Shown: positions 49,013-59,400 of the stretch, one piece after another | Layout: the number at the start of each line of letters is the position of its first letter | Position numbering within the stretch: the first letter of the stretch is position 1 | Assembly (NCBI RefSeq): GCF_008831285.2 | Contig: NC_045140.1 | Location: 24,384,131 to 24,448,130 of the forward strand | Source of the DNA: Nymphaea colorata | Lineage: Eukaryota; Streptophyta; Magnoliopsida; Nymphaeales; Nymphaeaceae | DNA: 64,000 nucleotides | Direction of reading: 5' to 3' | The notes under the pieces: model-generated | Databases searched by the model: none | What the model saw: only the letters and a program-made list of their open reading frames with translations | Told to the model about the DNA's origin: nothing | Position numbers and translations under genes: made by a program

Positions 49013-50903
49013 TAGGGAGATTTATAGAAATCAGACCATCTGGTCAGGGACAAAAACCAGATCCTTTAAATCTGATGTTTAAGGTGTTTTTTTTTTTTTT
49101 TGCAATCTAACCTTATGGATATGATCTTAACTAGTCACAGAAAATGCATTTTTTACGAAAAAAACACGATAAATTAAATGACCGTTTAAAACTTAAAAAA
49201 ACACATTAAAAAAAAACGTGTTTTTAACGCGTTTTTTGTTTTGTTTTTTACTTTCTTTCACTTTTTTCAGTTTTTTTTAATGCCAAACGGTTTTTTTTTT
49301 TCATTTTTGATTTTTTATTTGTTGCAAATCTACTTATCTTTTTTATGTTTGTCTTATTAGTTTCTCACTTATTTTATTTTCCCCCCATTTTTAGTTTTTT
49401 AAAATTTTTAAAAATTTACCGTATTTTTCCTGTTTTTTTTTTCATTTTTTCAAGCTGGCCGTATTATACCCAAGAAAAACCTCGCCGTTTAAACTCCGAG
49501 ATGTTATTTGTGACTATGATCTTAAGAATAATTTGATGCCAAACATATATTAAGTTAATCATTTTTTGGGCTTTAATAGTGTTTTTAACTTTTCATAATA
49601 AGCAAAAATGAGTGGCTCCCATAACATCAACATTTTGATAATAAAAAAATCCACATTTTTCATAAACAACTTGAATCAAATCATGTTTTATATCAAAATA
49701 GTTTTTATCAAAATAGTTTTTATAAATATATTAGGATGTTTATATATATATATTTTTAAATAATTTTTTAACAAAAAAATTAAAGGGTCTGGTTTTTGTC
49801 CGAAACCTAATAATCTGGTTTCTATCAATTTCTCTCTCTCTCTCCATATATATGTATTGTATATGCACCTTGCCGTATCCCTGTCCACAATTTTTTAGGT
49901 TGCGTGTTTGTACCAGTACCCCCATACCTGCACCAGTAGTAATAGATGGGAACTATTGCATCATGCTATCCACTAGTATTGTCTTGGTGCACATGCACAC
50001 ACGTGAGAGAGAGAGAGGGAGAGTCAGTTTCTATAACTACTTATTGACTGAAAAAATTTATAAGGAAGAGTACCTCCATGTCTGAATCAGTTAATACTGT
50101 TACGTTCTGTATGGTAGTCTTCCTTGGAGTTAGTAGTCTACTGCTTTATGTTGGGTGGTTAACCAAGTTGCAGTATAGCCATCTAGAAGCTAGATATGCC
50201 TATACTGCTGTAGGAATTGATCCAATGAGTGAGTTTATTTGCCAGTTACCCAGGTAATCTTTTTCTTGAAGCTTGCTGTTCACTTTTATCCATACTTTTT
50301 AAAATAATTTTTTTTGGTGTAGGAAACGCTATTTGAAATTGTCTTTCAAAACAAAATTCACTTCTACTTAGATAGGCCATCAATTTCCTCAAGAACAGAG
50401 ACCATTTAATGAAGGTGGCCATTTCACCAATATGCCGAATATTAGGCACTGATGGCCCAGTTTTTATCTTAGGATCATGGTGACTGGGGAACTGATCTAC
50501 TTTCTGCATGAAATAAACATTTCTGAACATGGATAATGCAAGTATGAGGACCTTTTGCGCCAGCAGGTGCTTTATCAGTTTTCTTACAATAAAAAGATGT
50601 TGCAGGTAGATAAGTTCATATCCTACCGTAACCATTTTTTGGACAAAGATTTTGGAGTTTATGCCTTTTACGTGAAAAGTTCTCACTTTCTTATCTTTGT
50701 AGTGAGCAATGAGAGAAAATGATGCCTTCTCCCTGAAAGAGTTTAGTAAATGAGCATTTGGAGCATGTTATATCTGTGGAACATAGATCCTTCGGCATGA
50801 TACAATGCTAATGTTGGTGTGGGATTTCATGCTGATGGTGCCAATTAATTGATGCGATTCTGGGACAATGGGATGACTCTTCATCCCCTTCCCAACTCCC
50901 TCC

Positions 50904-50936
<33 letters not shown>

Positions 50937-53900
50937 TGGGTTTTGGTGTTTGTCCGTGGCAGCTTACTTAGACCTCACCTTCCTGCGATGCAACTTGTTC
51001 TCACTCCGTTGATGTTTTTATGAGTCTTATGACCACTCTGGCACGGCTTTTTAAGCCTTAGAGGATTTTGATTGTTCATTCCTGTTACAATGGTTATTTA
51101 ATAGTTAGTTTTTGAGGTGTTCCCATGCCATTCGTCAGTTGCATCTTTCCCTAGGTGATTTTTGAGTGTTCATTCATGTCACAATGGTTATTTAGTATTA
51201 AGTTCTTGAGGAGTTTCCATGACCTTCTCACTTGCATTTTATCCTACTTGAGACTTTGAATGTCATCTAACGTACCTCAAGGGGCTAGTTTGGTTACGGA
51301 CACTTGAAGAGCATTTTCTCCTCTTGCAGTTCTTTAGACTTTAGAAATCTAACTAATAGTATAACAAGTTAATAATGATTTGGGGTGTAAAGTAGGCCCT
51401 TAAATTTCTAGACTCTGGCATATCCACACTGCCACAACCCGATCTCTCTGCAGTACACTCCATGACTTCTCGCTTTTGGTTTTAAGTCCAGTTACATGTT
51501 TCCATGTTTTGAGTTTCTCACCCTTATCAAGGTACCTCTTTTCTGAAGTCATCCCCATATCATCTGGAACTTGACATGAAGGTTGCTATGATTGCCAAAA
51601 GAAAGATAGGTTCCTAATCAATATGCCTAGAAGCCCTAGAGTGATATTGAGGCACAAAAATAGTCTTTTGGACCACAAAAATCATCAAAACGATACAGAT
51701 TCTATCATCTTTTGGTCATTTAATCTCTAACACAAGGAAGGGATTCATGACTAGTATCTTATGTACCATGTGCACTGAGTGTAGGGCAGTTTCAGAAAGA
51801 TTGGTTCGGGACATGTGTGATTGCATTATTATTATACATCGATGTATTGTTTCAGTTGCTTTACCAAAAAAGTCATACCTGTCGGAGTAATGTTATTCTC
51901 GTGGGCAAGATATTTATGGTTTCCTTGTTCCAGTAAATATTTTCTGACGGGCTTATTCTCTTCATTCTGTATAGATGGTTGCATGAAGCTGCAGTTAGGG
52001 AGAAACATTCATCCATCAGCAGTGAGCCTTCAAGAGGTGTTCTCCCTACAGAAAATATCGAAATGAATAGGTCTAGTTGTAGTGGTGAGGAACATTCTGA
52101 AGGTAGTAAAGCTCCTAAGGAAAGCACAGAAGTATCTTCTCCTGAAGAGGATGTGGAAGGAAGCAAGCAGAGCCTTGCCATTGAAGAGCCTGATAATGTG
52201 GATACATTGGCTGTCAGTTTGGAAGCAGAAGGTGAGGTAGCTTTCGATTTGCAAGTTCCAAATGAGACTTCTGGTGATGGTAGTTCTGTTCATTCTGCTA
52301 GAAGGCAAAAGCTAACTTCAAGGATTGAACAACCTGTTAGTGAAGATCACTCTGAAGATACGAAAACAAATAGGAGTGATGACAGTAAACCCAAACCTGT
52401 AAGTAGCAAAGATAATTTGAGGCGCCGTGACTCTGGTGATGAAGAGGTTGTTCAAAATGGTAGGTCAAGCCGCATTGCAGATGCCAAAAGGCATTACTTT
52501 GAAGATGAATCTGGTTTGCAGAGGAGGGATGATTATGTCCGAGGTGGTAGACAGGATGTGGATAGAAGCAGGGTGAGTTTGAAAGGAAGAGAGGATTACC
52601 ATCATCGAAGCAGCAATGATGCATATGCACATAAGGAATGGGATGGTAACTCTTCTTATCATGCTCGAACTAAAACTGAGGGTTACGATCGACTCAAGGA
52701 AAGGGATTCATTAACCTGGCAGAGAAGAGATGACGATGTGCATGCTAGGCGGCAAAAGGAAGAGGAAGTGAGGAGAAGAGACAGGGTTGAGGATGCCAGC
52801 TCAAAACCAAGAAATAGGGCACTTGAAAGTGGAAGGAATAGCAAGGAAGAGCATGCCCATTTGAAAAAAAGGTATGAAGATGGTGATTGGAGGGGTTATC
52901 ATGACAAAGAGGTACGCAGGTCAAGGGAAAGGGATGTTCTTTTGTCAGGTCAACATGACACTGTTGATGATCCTCATGCTAAAAGAAGGAAAGAGATTGA
53001 GCTTCATAGGAGGGACAGACTTCAGAAGGAAGATGTGGGGCACACTTATGGAAGTAAGGAGGATCTAAGTAGGAGGAGGAGGGACAGAGATGACAGCTTA
53101 GAGAGACGGAGACGAGAAGATCCTGGTCGAATGAGAGACAAGCCTGACGATCAGCACCTGATAAGGCATCGAGATGGTAATCGAGATAGTAATCGGCGGC
53201 AGAGGGAGAGGGAGGATCGCCACAGAATTAAACCATCTCATGAAGATTCTCAAGTGAACTGGGATAGAGAAGCGCGGGCTCCAGGGAGGAGTGGACAAAT
53301 TTCGGAAGATCAAATTCGGCTGGGGAACTCACGCATTGAGTCCCGTGCTAAGGATGAGCCCAGGGATTCTGGCAAGGATCACAAAAGGCGACACAGTGAG
53401 CTACCTAAGGGTAGAGATAAGGTAGAGGAGGAATCTTATCCACAACATAGAGCACGGGAAGACCTTCATGTGCGTGATGGTCATCTCAGCAATGAGGACC
53501 GCAGCTTGAGGCATGAAAGGTTGCGTTCTCAAAGTGATCATGTTAGTGGTGCTAGTGAAGGTCAACATAGTTACAGGGAAAGAAGTAAAGAAAGACCAAG
53601 AAAAGGCAATGAATCTGAAATGGGTGATCAGGATGTTCCTGCACGAGGCGATCGGGATGGGGCTGCACCAAGTACTGCTGATAAGCCAGGCAAAGCAGCT
53701 GTTGGAAAGAGAAAGTTAGATGACCGTTCAACTTATCAGAGGAATGAAAAGGTTCAGCTCATGGCTATTATTGATAATTTTGTTTCAACGTTTTTTTTGC
53801 TGCACGTATTGATTGTTCAGGATTGGGCAATGTCTGAGTATCCCATAAAAGCAATAGGAAGTGAGCATCTTTATAGTTTCGTTTTGTATGTTACCTAGCT

Positions 53901-54685
53901 GATTTTTCAATTTCTCTCTTCCTTTCGTGTCCATCGCTGTTTCTGTTTTCATTTTGAGGCTTAATCACACAGAGCATAGTTGTTCGCGATGGCAGTACTA
54001 TACCTTGAGGGCCTAGTTCAGATGTTATGATTATAGTTCGTTGTCTATGTAGCCTTCTCTCATCTAATGTGTTTGCATTAATTGCTTCAAACAGGCCACA
54101 AAGAAGGGCTCTTTTGCTTCCGAAACTGACAATGGCTTGCGGAGGGTTCAAGAACAGGAAACCACCCATCAGCAGCATTCTTCAAAATCACAGAAACATT
54201 CTGATGAGGGAGGTTCGGATGATGAAGACATGAGGAAGGGAAGATCCAAACTGGAACGCTGGACGAGCCACAAGGATAGCAATTCCGTACCAATACTAAA
54301 GGCCCATGATAGTGAAGCAGGCTTCTCTGACCACAACCATGGATTGATGGTTGAACAGGATATGAGCAAAACGGATGACGTCAAGAAAACAGAAGTTGCT
54401 GAGAAGGTGGAAGAAAATATTGCGAGTATTGTGCCCAAGGAATCTGCTGTTGATACCCTTACCCTCATGTCTGAACATGGGCATGCTGATAATGAAGCGA
54501 ACGGAGATGACAAACATCTTGAAACAGTTGCAAAACTAAAGAAAAGAAGTGAGCGATTTAAACTGCCTATGCTCAATGAGAAAGAGATTAGCAGAAGGGT
54601 GGAGTCTGAGGCATCAGTGCAGATGGAGGCAACTGAGGTCAAGCAGGAGCGACCTGCTCGTAAGAGGAGGTGGGTGAATAACTAG
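35971..54685 (+). CDS. FIP1: FIP1, pre-mRNA 3'-end processing factor (FIP1[V]/FIPS5 type)
   Basis: FIP1 links poly(A) polymerase to the cleavage and polyadenylation factor in the nucleus. Nine coding exons join in phase: 35971-36837, 42724-42962, 46738-46864, 46947-47015, 47093-47242, 47400-47501, 47587-47915, 51975-53751, 54095-54685. They give about 1416 residues, longer than the roughly 1200 of Arabidopsis FIPS5. The N-terminal 290 residues are acidic (MDVDDEFGDLYSDVL start, SDSEDDLQIVLND). Exon 2 is glycine/proline-rich (WRPTVGKAP). The signature FIP1 motif spans about 369-434: VFDIDIDAFEDKPWRHPGVD, DYFNFGLDENNWKNYCKQL, EQLRLEATMQSKIRVYESGR. Exon 8 encodes about 590 residues rich in R/D/E/S repeats, and the protein ends ARKRRWVNN. 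All introns are GT-AG; intron 1 (5.9 kb), intron 2 (3.8 kb) and intron 7 (4.1 kb) are bloated by repeats. The start is the first in-frame ATG; the frame extends 60 bases upstream without ATG. Confidence 0.94.
37745..37758 (+). repeat. Run of 14 G in a G-rich stretch of FIP1 intron 1
   Basis: Fourteen consecutive G are followed by several GGGG/GGG groups up to about 37800 on the coding strand. The arrangement could form G-quadruplexes in DNA or in the nascent transcript. Confidence 0.8.
45639..46089. mobile_element. GC-rich MITE with polypyrimidine core (inside FIP1 intron 2)
   Basis: The left end reads TAAGCCTGGGCATCGGGCC and the right end is the inverse of TAGGCCTGGGCATCGGGCC, so the terminal inverted repeats agree over about 19 bases with one mismatch. 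CTTAGCAG flanks both sides (45631-45638 and 46090-46097), an exact 8-bp duplication as made by hAT elements. Inside, about 45725-45970 is an almost pure CT tract (CCCTCT-type units). The long open frames it produces on both strands are low-complexity artefacts, not genes. Confidence 0.85.
46307..46464 (+). repeat. Second copy of a local duplication in FIP1 intron 2
   Basis: This stretch (GGTGGATACCAACCTGC onward, through AAAAGGGTTAGGAACCAGG to GACTAAACTCTCA) repeats, with divergence, 45610-45638 plus 46090-46208. The first copy is split by the MITE at 45639-46089, so the duplication is older than the insertion. Confidence 0.7.
48026..48170 (+). repeat. Two 72-bp tandem copies in FIP1 intron 7
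   Basis: TCCTATCATGGACTTTCACT at 48026 recurs at 48098 with the same following sequence (GAAGCATGT, CCTTTTTG, TTTGTGTGAG), diverged by scattered substitutions. Non-coding. Confidence 0.75.
48967..49010. repeat. TA microsatellite, about 22 units
   Basis: An uninterrupted TA run in FIP1 intron 7 immediately to the left of the inverted-repeat element at 49014-49848. Confidence 0.95.
49014..49848. mobile_element. Inverted-repeat transposon with about 50-bp ends (inside FIP1 intron 7)
   Basis: The left end contains ATAGAAATCAGACC and GGACAAAAACCAGATCCTTT. The right end, read inverted, contains ATAGAAACCAGATT and GGACAAAAACCAGACCCTTT. The ends therefore match over about 50 bases with several differences. 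The interior is very AT-rich; a second inverted-repeat element appears nested at about 49115-49535. TA and CT repeats at the borders hide any target duplication. Superfamily unknown; long ends would suit a Mutator-like element. Confidence 0.6.
51064..51225 (+). repeat. Two diverged tandem copies (about 95 bp) in FIP1 intron 7
   Basis: GTTACAATGGTTATTTAATA near 51083 is repeated as GTCACAATGGTTATTTAGTA near 51178, and the flanking GATTTT, GTTCATTC and CCATG phrases also recur. Confidence 0.65.
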
Positions 54686-56436
54686 GATTTCAAGATCAGT
54701 TGCAGTGCATTCTAGACTCTACTCCATTCTATGCTTTGAGCAGGGATGTCACTTCCTCTACAGACGACTCCCTGTCTTTTATCGACCTGTGATGTTCTGT
54801 CTGGTTGGGTGTACCCATGCTCAATAGGCATACATGAAAATTGGCTCCCATTTTCATTTTGTGTGTACTGAAACGTGAGGTAATCGTCTCCCCCTTGGTG
54901 GAATCATACCGCTGAGAAGGCAAATACTTTGTATTACACAAAACAACAGTGGCACATAATCTTTTCATGGGTTACCGGGCTGACTGATAATCCTACAGTC
55001 TGCATGAGGGCAAGGCGATTGGATGTTCTGCAAAAGTTACTGTCCGTTGGTCCTCATACATTATTGGACACATTCGCAGACGTTGGCAGCTGGTTCTTGG
55101 ACATCAGAGGTTTTGAAGCTCATGACAAATGAAAGCGACTGGCGTTCTTTGGGGGTGAAGGGTTTCCTGTTTCTTTTTATGTTTGTAACTTCTTCACACG
55201 ATATCCTCTCCTTTTTCGTCCTTTTTCTCTTTTCCATTTCAAGTTTATTAACTGAGAGGATGATTGAGATCGTAAAGCCAAGGAGCATATGTACTTGGCG
55301 CTCTTGTAGATTTTCTTTCCCCACATTCTGAAATTAGTTGCTCGATTAGATAGTATTTGGGCTTCAAGCGGTTATCTTACTCTTGTCCTCTGTTGAAGCA
55401 TTCTCTCTTGAGAGCATCCCCTGTTTTGGAGATCTTATTGAATCCAAGCTCACAACGAAGACGTGAAGAATAAATAGTGAAAGATTGACGAGATGCCTCC
55501 TCTGTTTGCAAAGGATGACTACCGGTGCTTGTTCGTGATATCCCAGCGGAGAAGTTAGTCGTACTTATGGAATGTCATGAGCATGAATGGTGGTTCTCTT
55601 TTACTGTTGTGTTGATGGTTTGGTTTCAACTATCTTCATGCAAGCTATTTTTTTTCTTCGATGCTTGCTGAATGGACTCAAGGGTCTCATTTGATCGCTA
55701 TCCTGTACAATACTGTAATGGAAATCATAGTGGTATTAATTGTCCTCAATGTATGCTTGTGTCAAAAGATGGCAATGCAAATCAAGCATTCTAGGAATCC
55801 CAATTCAGGTGAAGTTTTGCAATCCCTTTAAGTTAAAATGGTTTTTACATATGTATGGTGCTGCCAAAATCTGGCTGAAGTATCAAAATGCGTTCTTGCA
55901 TGTTGTTCAAATGTGACTTCCAGTCTCGTAATTCGGTTCCGGTATTAACTTTATCGAAGCTGTGACGGAGACAAACGACATAACGTCTAGTCTTCTTCAA
56001 TTCTTCCGAGCAAAGTCTCATGGTAGGCGTGCACGAATAACTGACCTCATTTGCAGGTCAATTCACCTAGTAAGGAAGTTGAACTGAAGCTAGTAGTGAG
56101 CCCCATGAAGATTGAAGACCGGCGTGCGTAGATTTCGGTATGAAATTCATATACAAAATCCCAATGTTGGTTCTATTGTTTCTTTCTTTCTTTTGAATTG
56201 AACGGATTTTAATATAATGTCCAATCACAACCAAGGGGTACTCGATAATTTTTTATCAAATGGTTCTTATTAAGGAATTTGCAAAGAATGTATTTTTCGT
56301 AAAGTAAGCCCGAAAAGGCAAATTTTAGGAACAAAAACGAGCTCCCTTGCAGACCAGCTCTGTTTCGTTCGTCGTTGGTGGAAAGCCGGGGATCCCACTT
56401 CGAAGGCTTCGTGCAAGAGGGGAGAGAGGTAGAGGG
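54686..56436. other. FIP1 3' flank and promoter region of the AKAP17A-like gene
   Basis: No gene seen. The first several hundred bases are probably the FIP1 3' untranslated region; AATAAA at 55469-55474 is one possible polyadenylation signal. The last few hundred bases should contain the promoter and leader of the next gene, without an obvious TATA box. Confidence 0.4.
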
Positions 56437-59400
56437 ATGACCACGGGCTGCAAGGACCCGCACTCTCTGCGGAGTACGGAGACCCTAGATATAGGGAACG
56501 GACTCTCCCTCGTTCCGAGGCTGTGCCTACTCCTCTCCTTGTTCCGCACCGACCCTTGCGTGCGGCCTGTCGACGACTGGAAAATCAAGCGCTCCATCCT
56601 CGATTTCCTCCGGAGCCCTAGCTCCGCTGGCGTCGCCCTCGACGTCTCGGAGAGCGACATCGAGGTCAACAGGTGCAAGGATCTCAAGAAGAGGAAGAGG
56701 GACGAGCCCGTCGCGTCGGGCGTGCTGCGCATCTACGACCTCAGTTCTTTAAAGAAGAAGATTGCGGCCGCGGATGATGGGAGGAGCGAGGAGGAGCTCT
56801 ACGAGAAGTGGAAGGCCGCGTTGGTCAGTCGGATGGACGGGATGGAGCTGAATCTGGAAGGTACCAAGTTCAGGTTGTCCGTCGAAGTTCCGGCTTCCGA
56901 TCGTTTCGAGAGCGTGAAAAAATCGTGGGAGGAGTTCTATGGAGGTAAATCCCGCTACTTGGTATCCTTCGGGCGAAGCGTATCCTCTTTTTTGCCTGCA
57001 CTTGGCTTACTTGGGTAAGGGTTACTGTTGACGGGTATATCAAAGCAGATTTAGTTCGACAGAGGATAGTCTATGAACGAGTGTATTGCATCTTTCGTTC
57101 AGTTAATCAGAATTTCTGAGATACCTCTATTCAACACGAATATTGATTCTGCTCGAGTTATTTGAACACCCTGACGGGATTTATGCTATTGAAATGTTTT
57201 TAGTTTATTGCTGGCCTTTGATGTCTGACGCTATTGAAATATACGGAAGCTTTGTAGATCGGACGGTCATAGTGTTGAACATATGATGTATTGATCTGGT
57301 AGAGTCTAATATGTGGGTCTGATCCAATAATCAATAGATGTATTGGTAAAACGAGATGAAGTTAACTTGATTGCTGTTTCTATATGCGGCAGCCACAGCG
57401 GACTTTGGCTGATGACCCGAAATGATTTATTACCTCTTTTTAAATGATTCCTGATCACATCGTCATTCTTTTGCTTATTTACCTTCTCCATGGCCCACGC
57501 CTACTTCTTGATGGCTGAATGTCAACATGCGTGGTGTTTGTTATATAAGTAAAACCGTTTTCTTTCTCGCTTGTTAATGTGAAGAACATTGGTTAATATT
57601 GAAACTAGTAATTTGCATTTCTGATGTTAGCGAAAGCCAATGTGGCTGTTGAAATGACCGTTTTTAAAAAGGCACTCCGCTGACTGTTGCAAACCTCCCT
57701 CAAGGCATACTAATTACAAAAGGACACCTCTATCATGTCATAAGAACGCCATTTTTTATTGGTTAATTATTTTTCACCACTGTTTTAGTGAAGTAATCCA
57801 TACATGTTGTCTTTGCCTGAACTTCAGGAAATAATCCAAGGGGTACGAGGAGAAGGCCGGATACACTTTTGATTACGGGAATCCCATCCCGTTGGCTTGC
57901 AGAGCCACGAGTATCTTCAAAAGCCTCAACTCTAGTCACACATACCATTTTTTCGGTATTTGGGAATATAAGGTGCATGATAAATGTGCATTGTGCATAA
58001 AATATGTGATGCATGTACTCCTATACACCTCTGTGTGTGTGTGTCAGTGCGTGCTTTCATCTGTTCTACATATTTCTGAATATCACTAATATTGTTTATA
58101 GAGTTGACAGAGCATGCTTTCTTTGTTTATATCTACTTGTTTACGTAATGTGCTGATTTCTTTTGGGTGGTAATTTCACCTATACCGAACTGTCTGCTTC
58201 TGATATAGTATCTCATATGCACTGGAGAATTTGAAAGTGGATAGACATTTCCTCTCCGCAGTGTCATCTAACTGGAGATGGACATGATGGTTGAAGGCTT
58301 CTTCATAAGGATGTCAATAGTTCAGATATAATCCATATTCGACCAAGTCTGACTTCAAGTAATCGGATCTGGTAAGAAAATTCACAGCCGATTGGTAGTC
58401 ACATTCGGATATGATATGGAGCCTTTCTTTTTAAATGCCACAATAATCCAATTTTCACCGATATTTGAATCTGGTTACATGTAAAAAGTTGGATGCTTTT
58501 TTCTATAGTTGAACCCAGATCTGATTACCAATCAACATCCAGAAAAGTGAGATATGGTAATTGCTATATCCGATCCAAATCTGATCTGTTGACATCCCCA
58601 CTTCCTCAACATTCTGAGGTGGATGCCTTCAGCTTTGACATTGTCCCCAGAGACCCAGAAAATTTGTGGCTTTCTCTTGCATAAGAAATCATAGAGATGC
58701 ATGTGGGATGATCATGCTTTTTCCACCCGATGCCAAAAATTAGACAATGTATATGTTTGCAGATGGAAATTTCGTTGTTTTTTAAGAACTAGAAATGAAA
58801 GTGTCGTAGGCCAGTACTAACAACCTAGACTGCCGAACTGAAATGTGCAAACTAATGCATCTAATTTATTTCTGCTCTTTTTGAAATTTTCATTGCTTCT
58901 CTGTGTGAAGGATCTGTTGCTCCAACCAGACATCTAGAAGAGCAGCGTTGAAGTGCACAAGCTTTCGATAAAATTTACATCATATGGCTTTTGATAAAAC
59001 TAAAACTTGGTACTGCCTTCTTGGTAAAATCAGATACCTTAGGAAACAGTTTTTTTAAATCATGTAACTTGGTCAACATTTATAAGTGATAAGAGAAAAT
59101 AAACAATGTTCTGACATAGAGATTTAGATCGTCTTAGTGTCAAATTTTTCTTAGGGGTATGCAACATGCTTAATCTTAACAGGGATTGTTCATAAGGCAG
59201 AAACAAATTACTCATCAATGATATCGGTGTTGTTGGTGAACACTTTTTTAGCAACTTGAGTGGTTCTAAATGGGGTCAGCCAGAGAATTCATGCTTCACA
59301 CTGCAAATCAAAATTCTCTCTCTCGGCTAATGAGCAAAATGATAATGAGAAGAACCATCAGAGGATATTTGAAATGTGTTTTCCACGGGTAGTGAAACAC

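Noticed and set aside
52465-53313. Minus-strand open frames with histidine-rich translations
   Set aside because: They are shadows of the R/D/E-rich exon 8 of FIP1.
55505-55530. CAAAGGATGACTACCGG resembling miR169
   Set aside because: Two or more mismatches and an apparent gap relative to miR169, and no pairing arm nearby to form a precursor hairpin.
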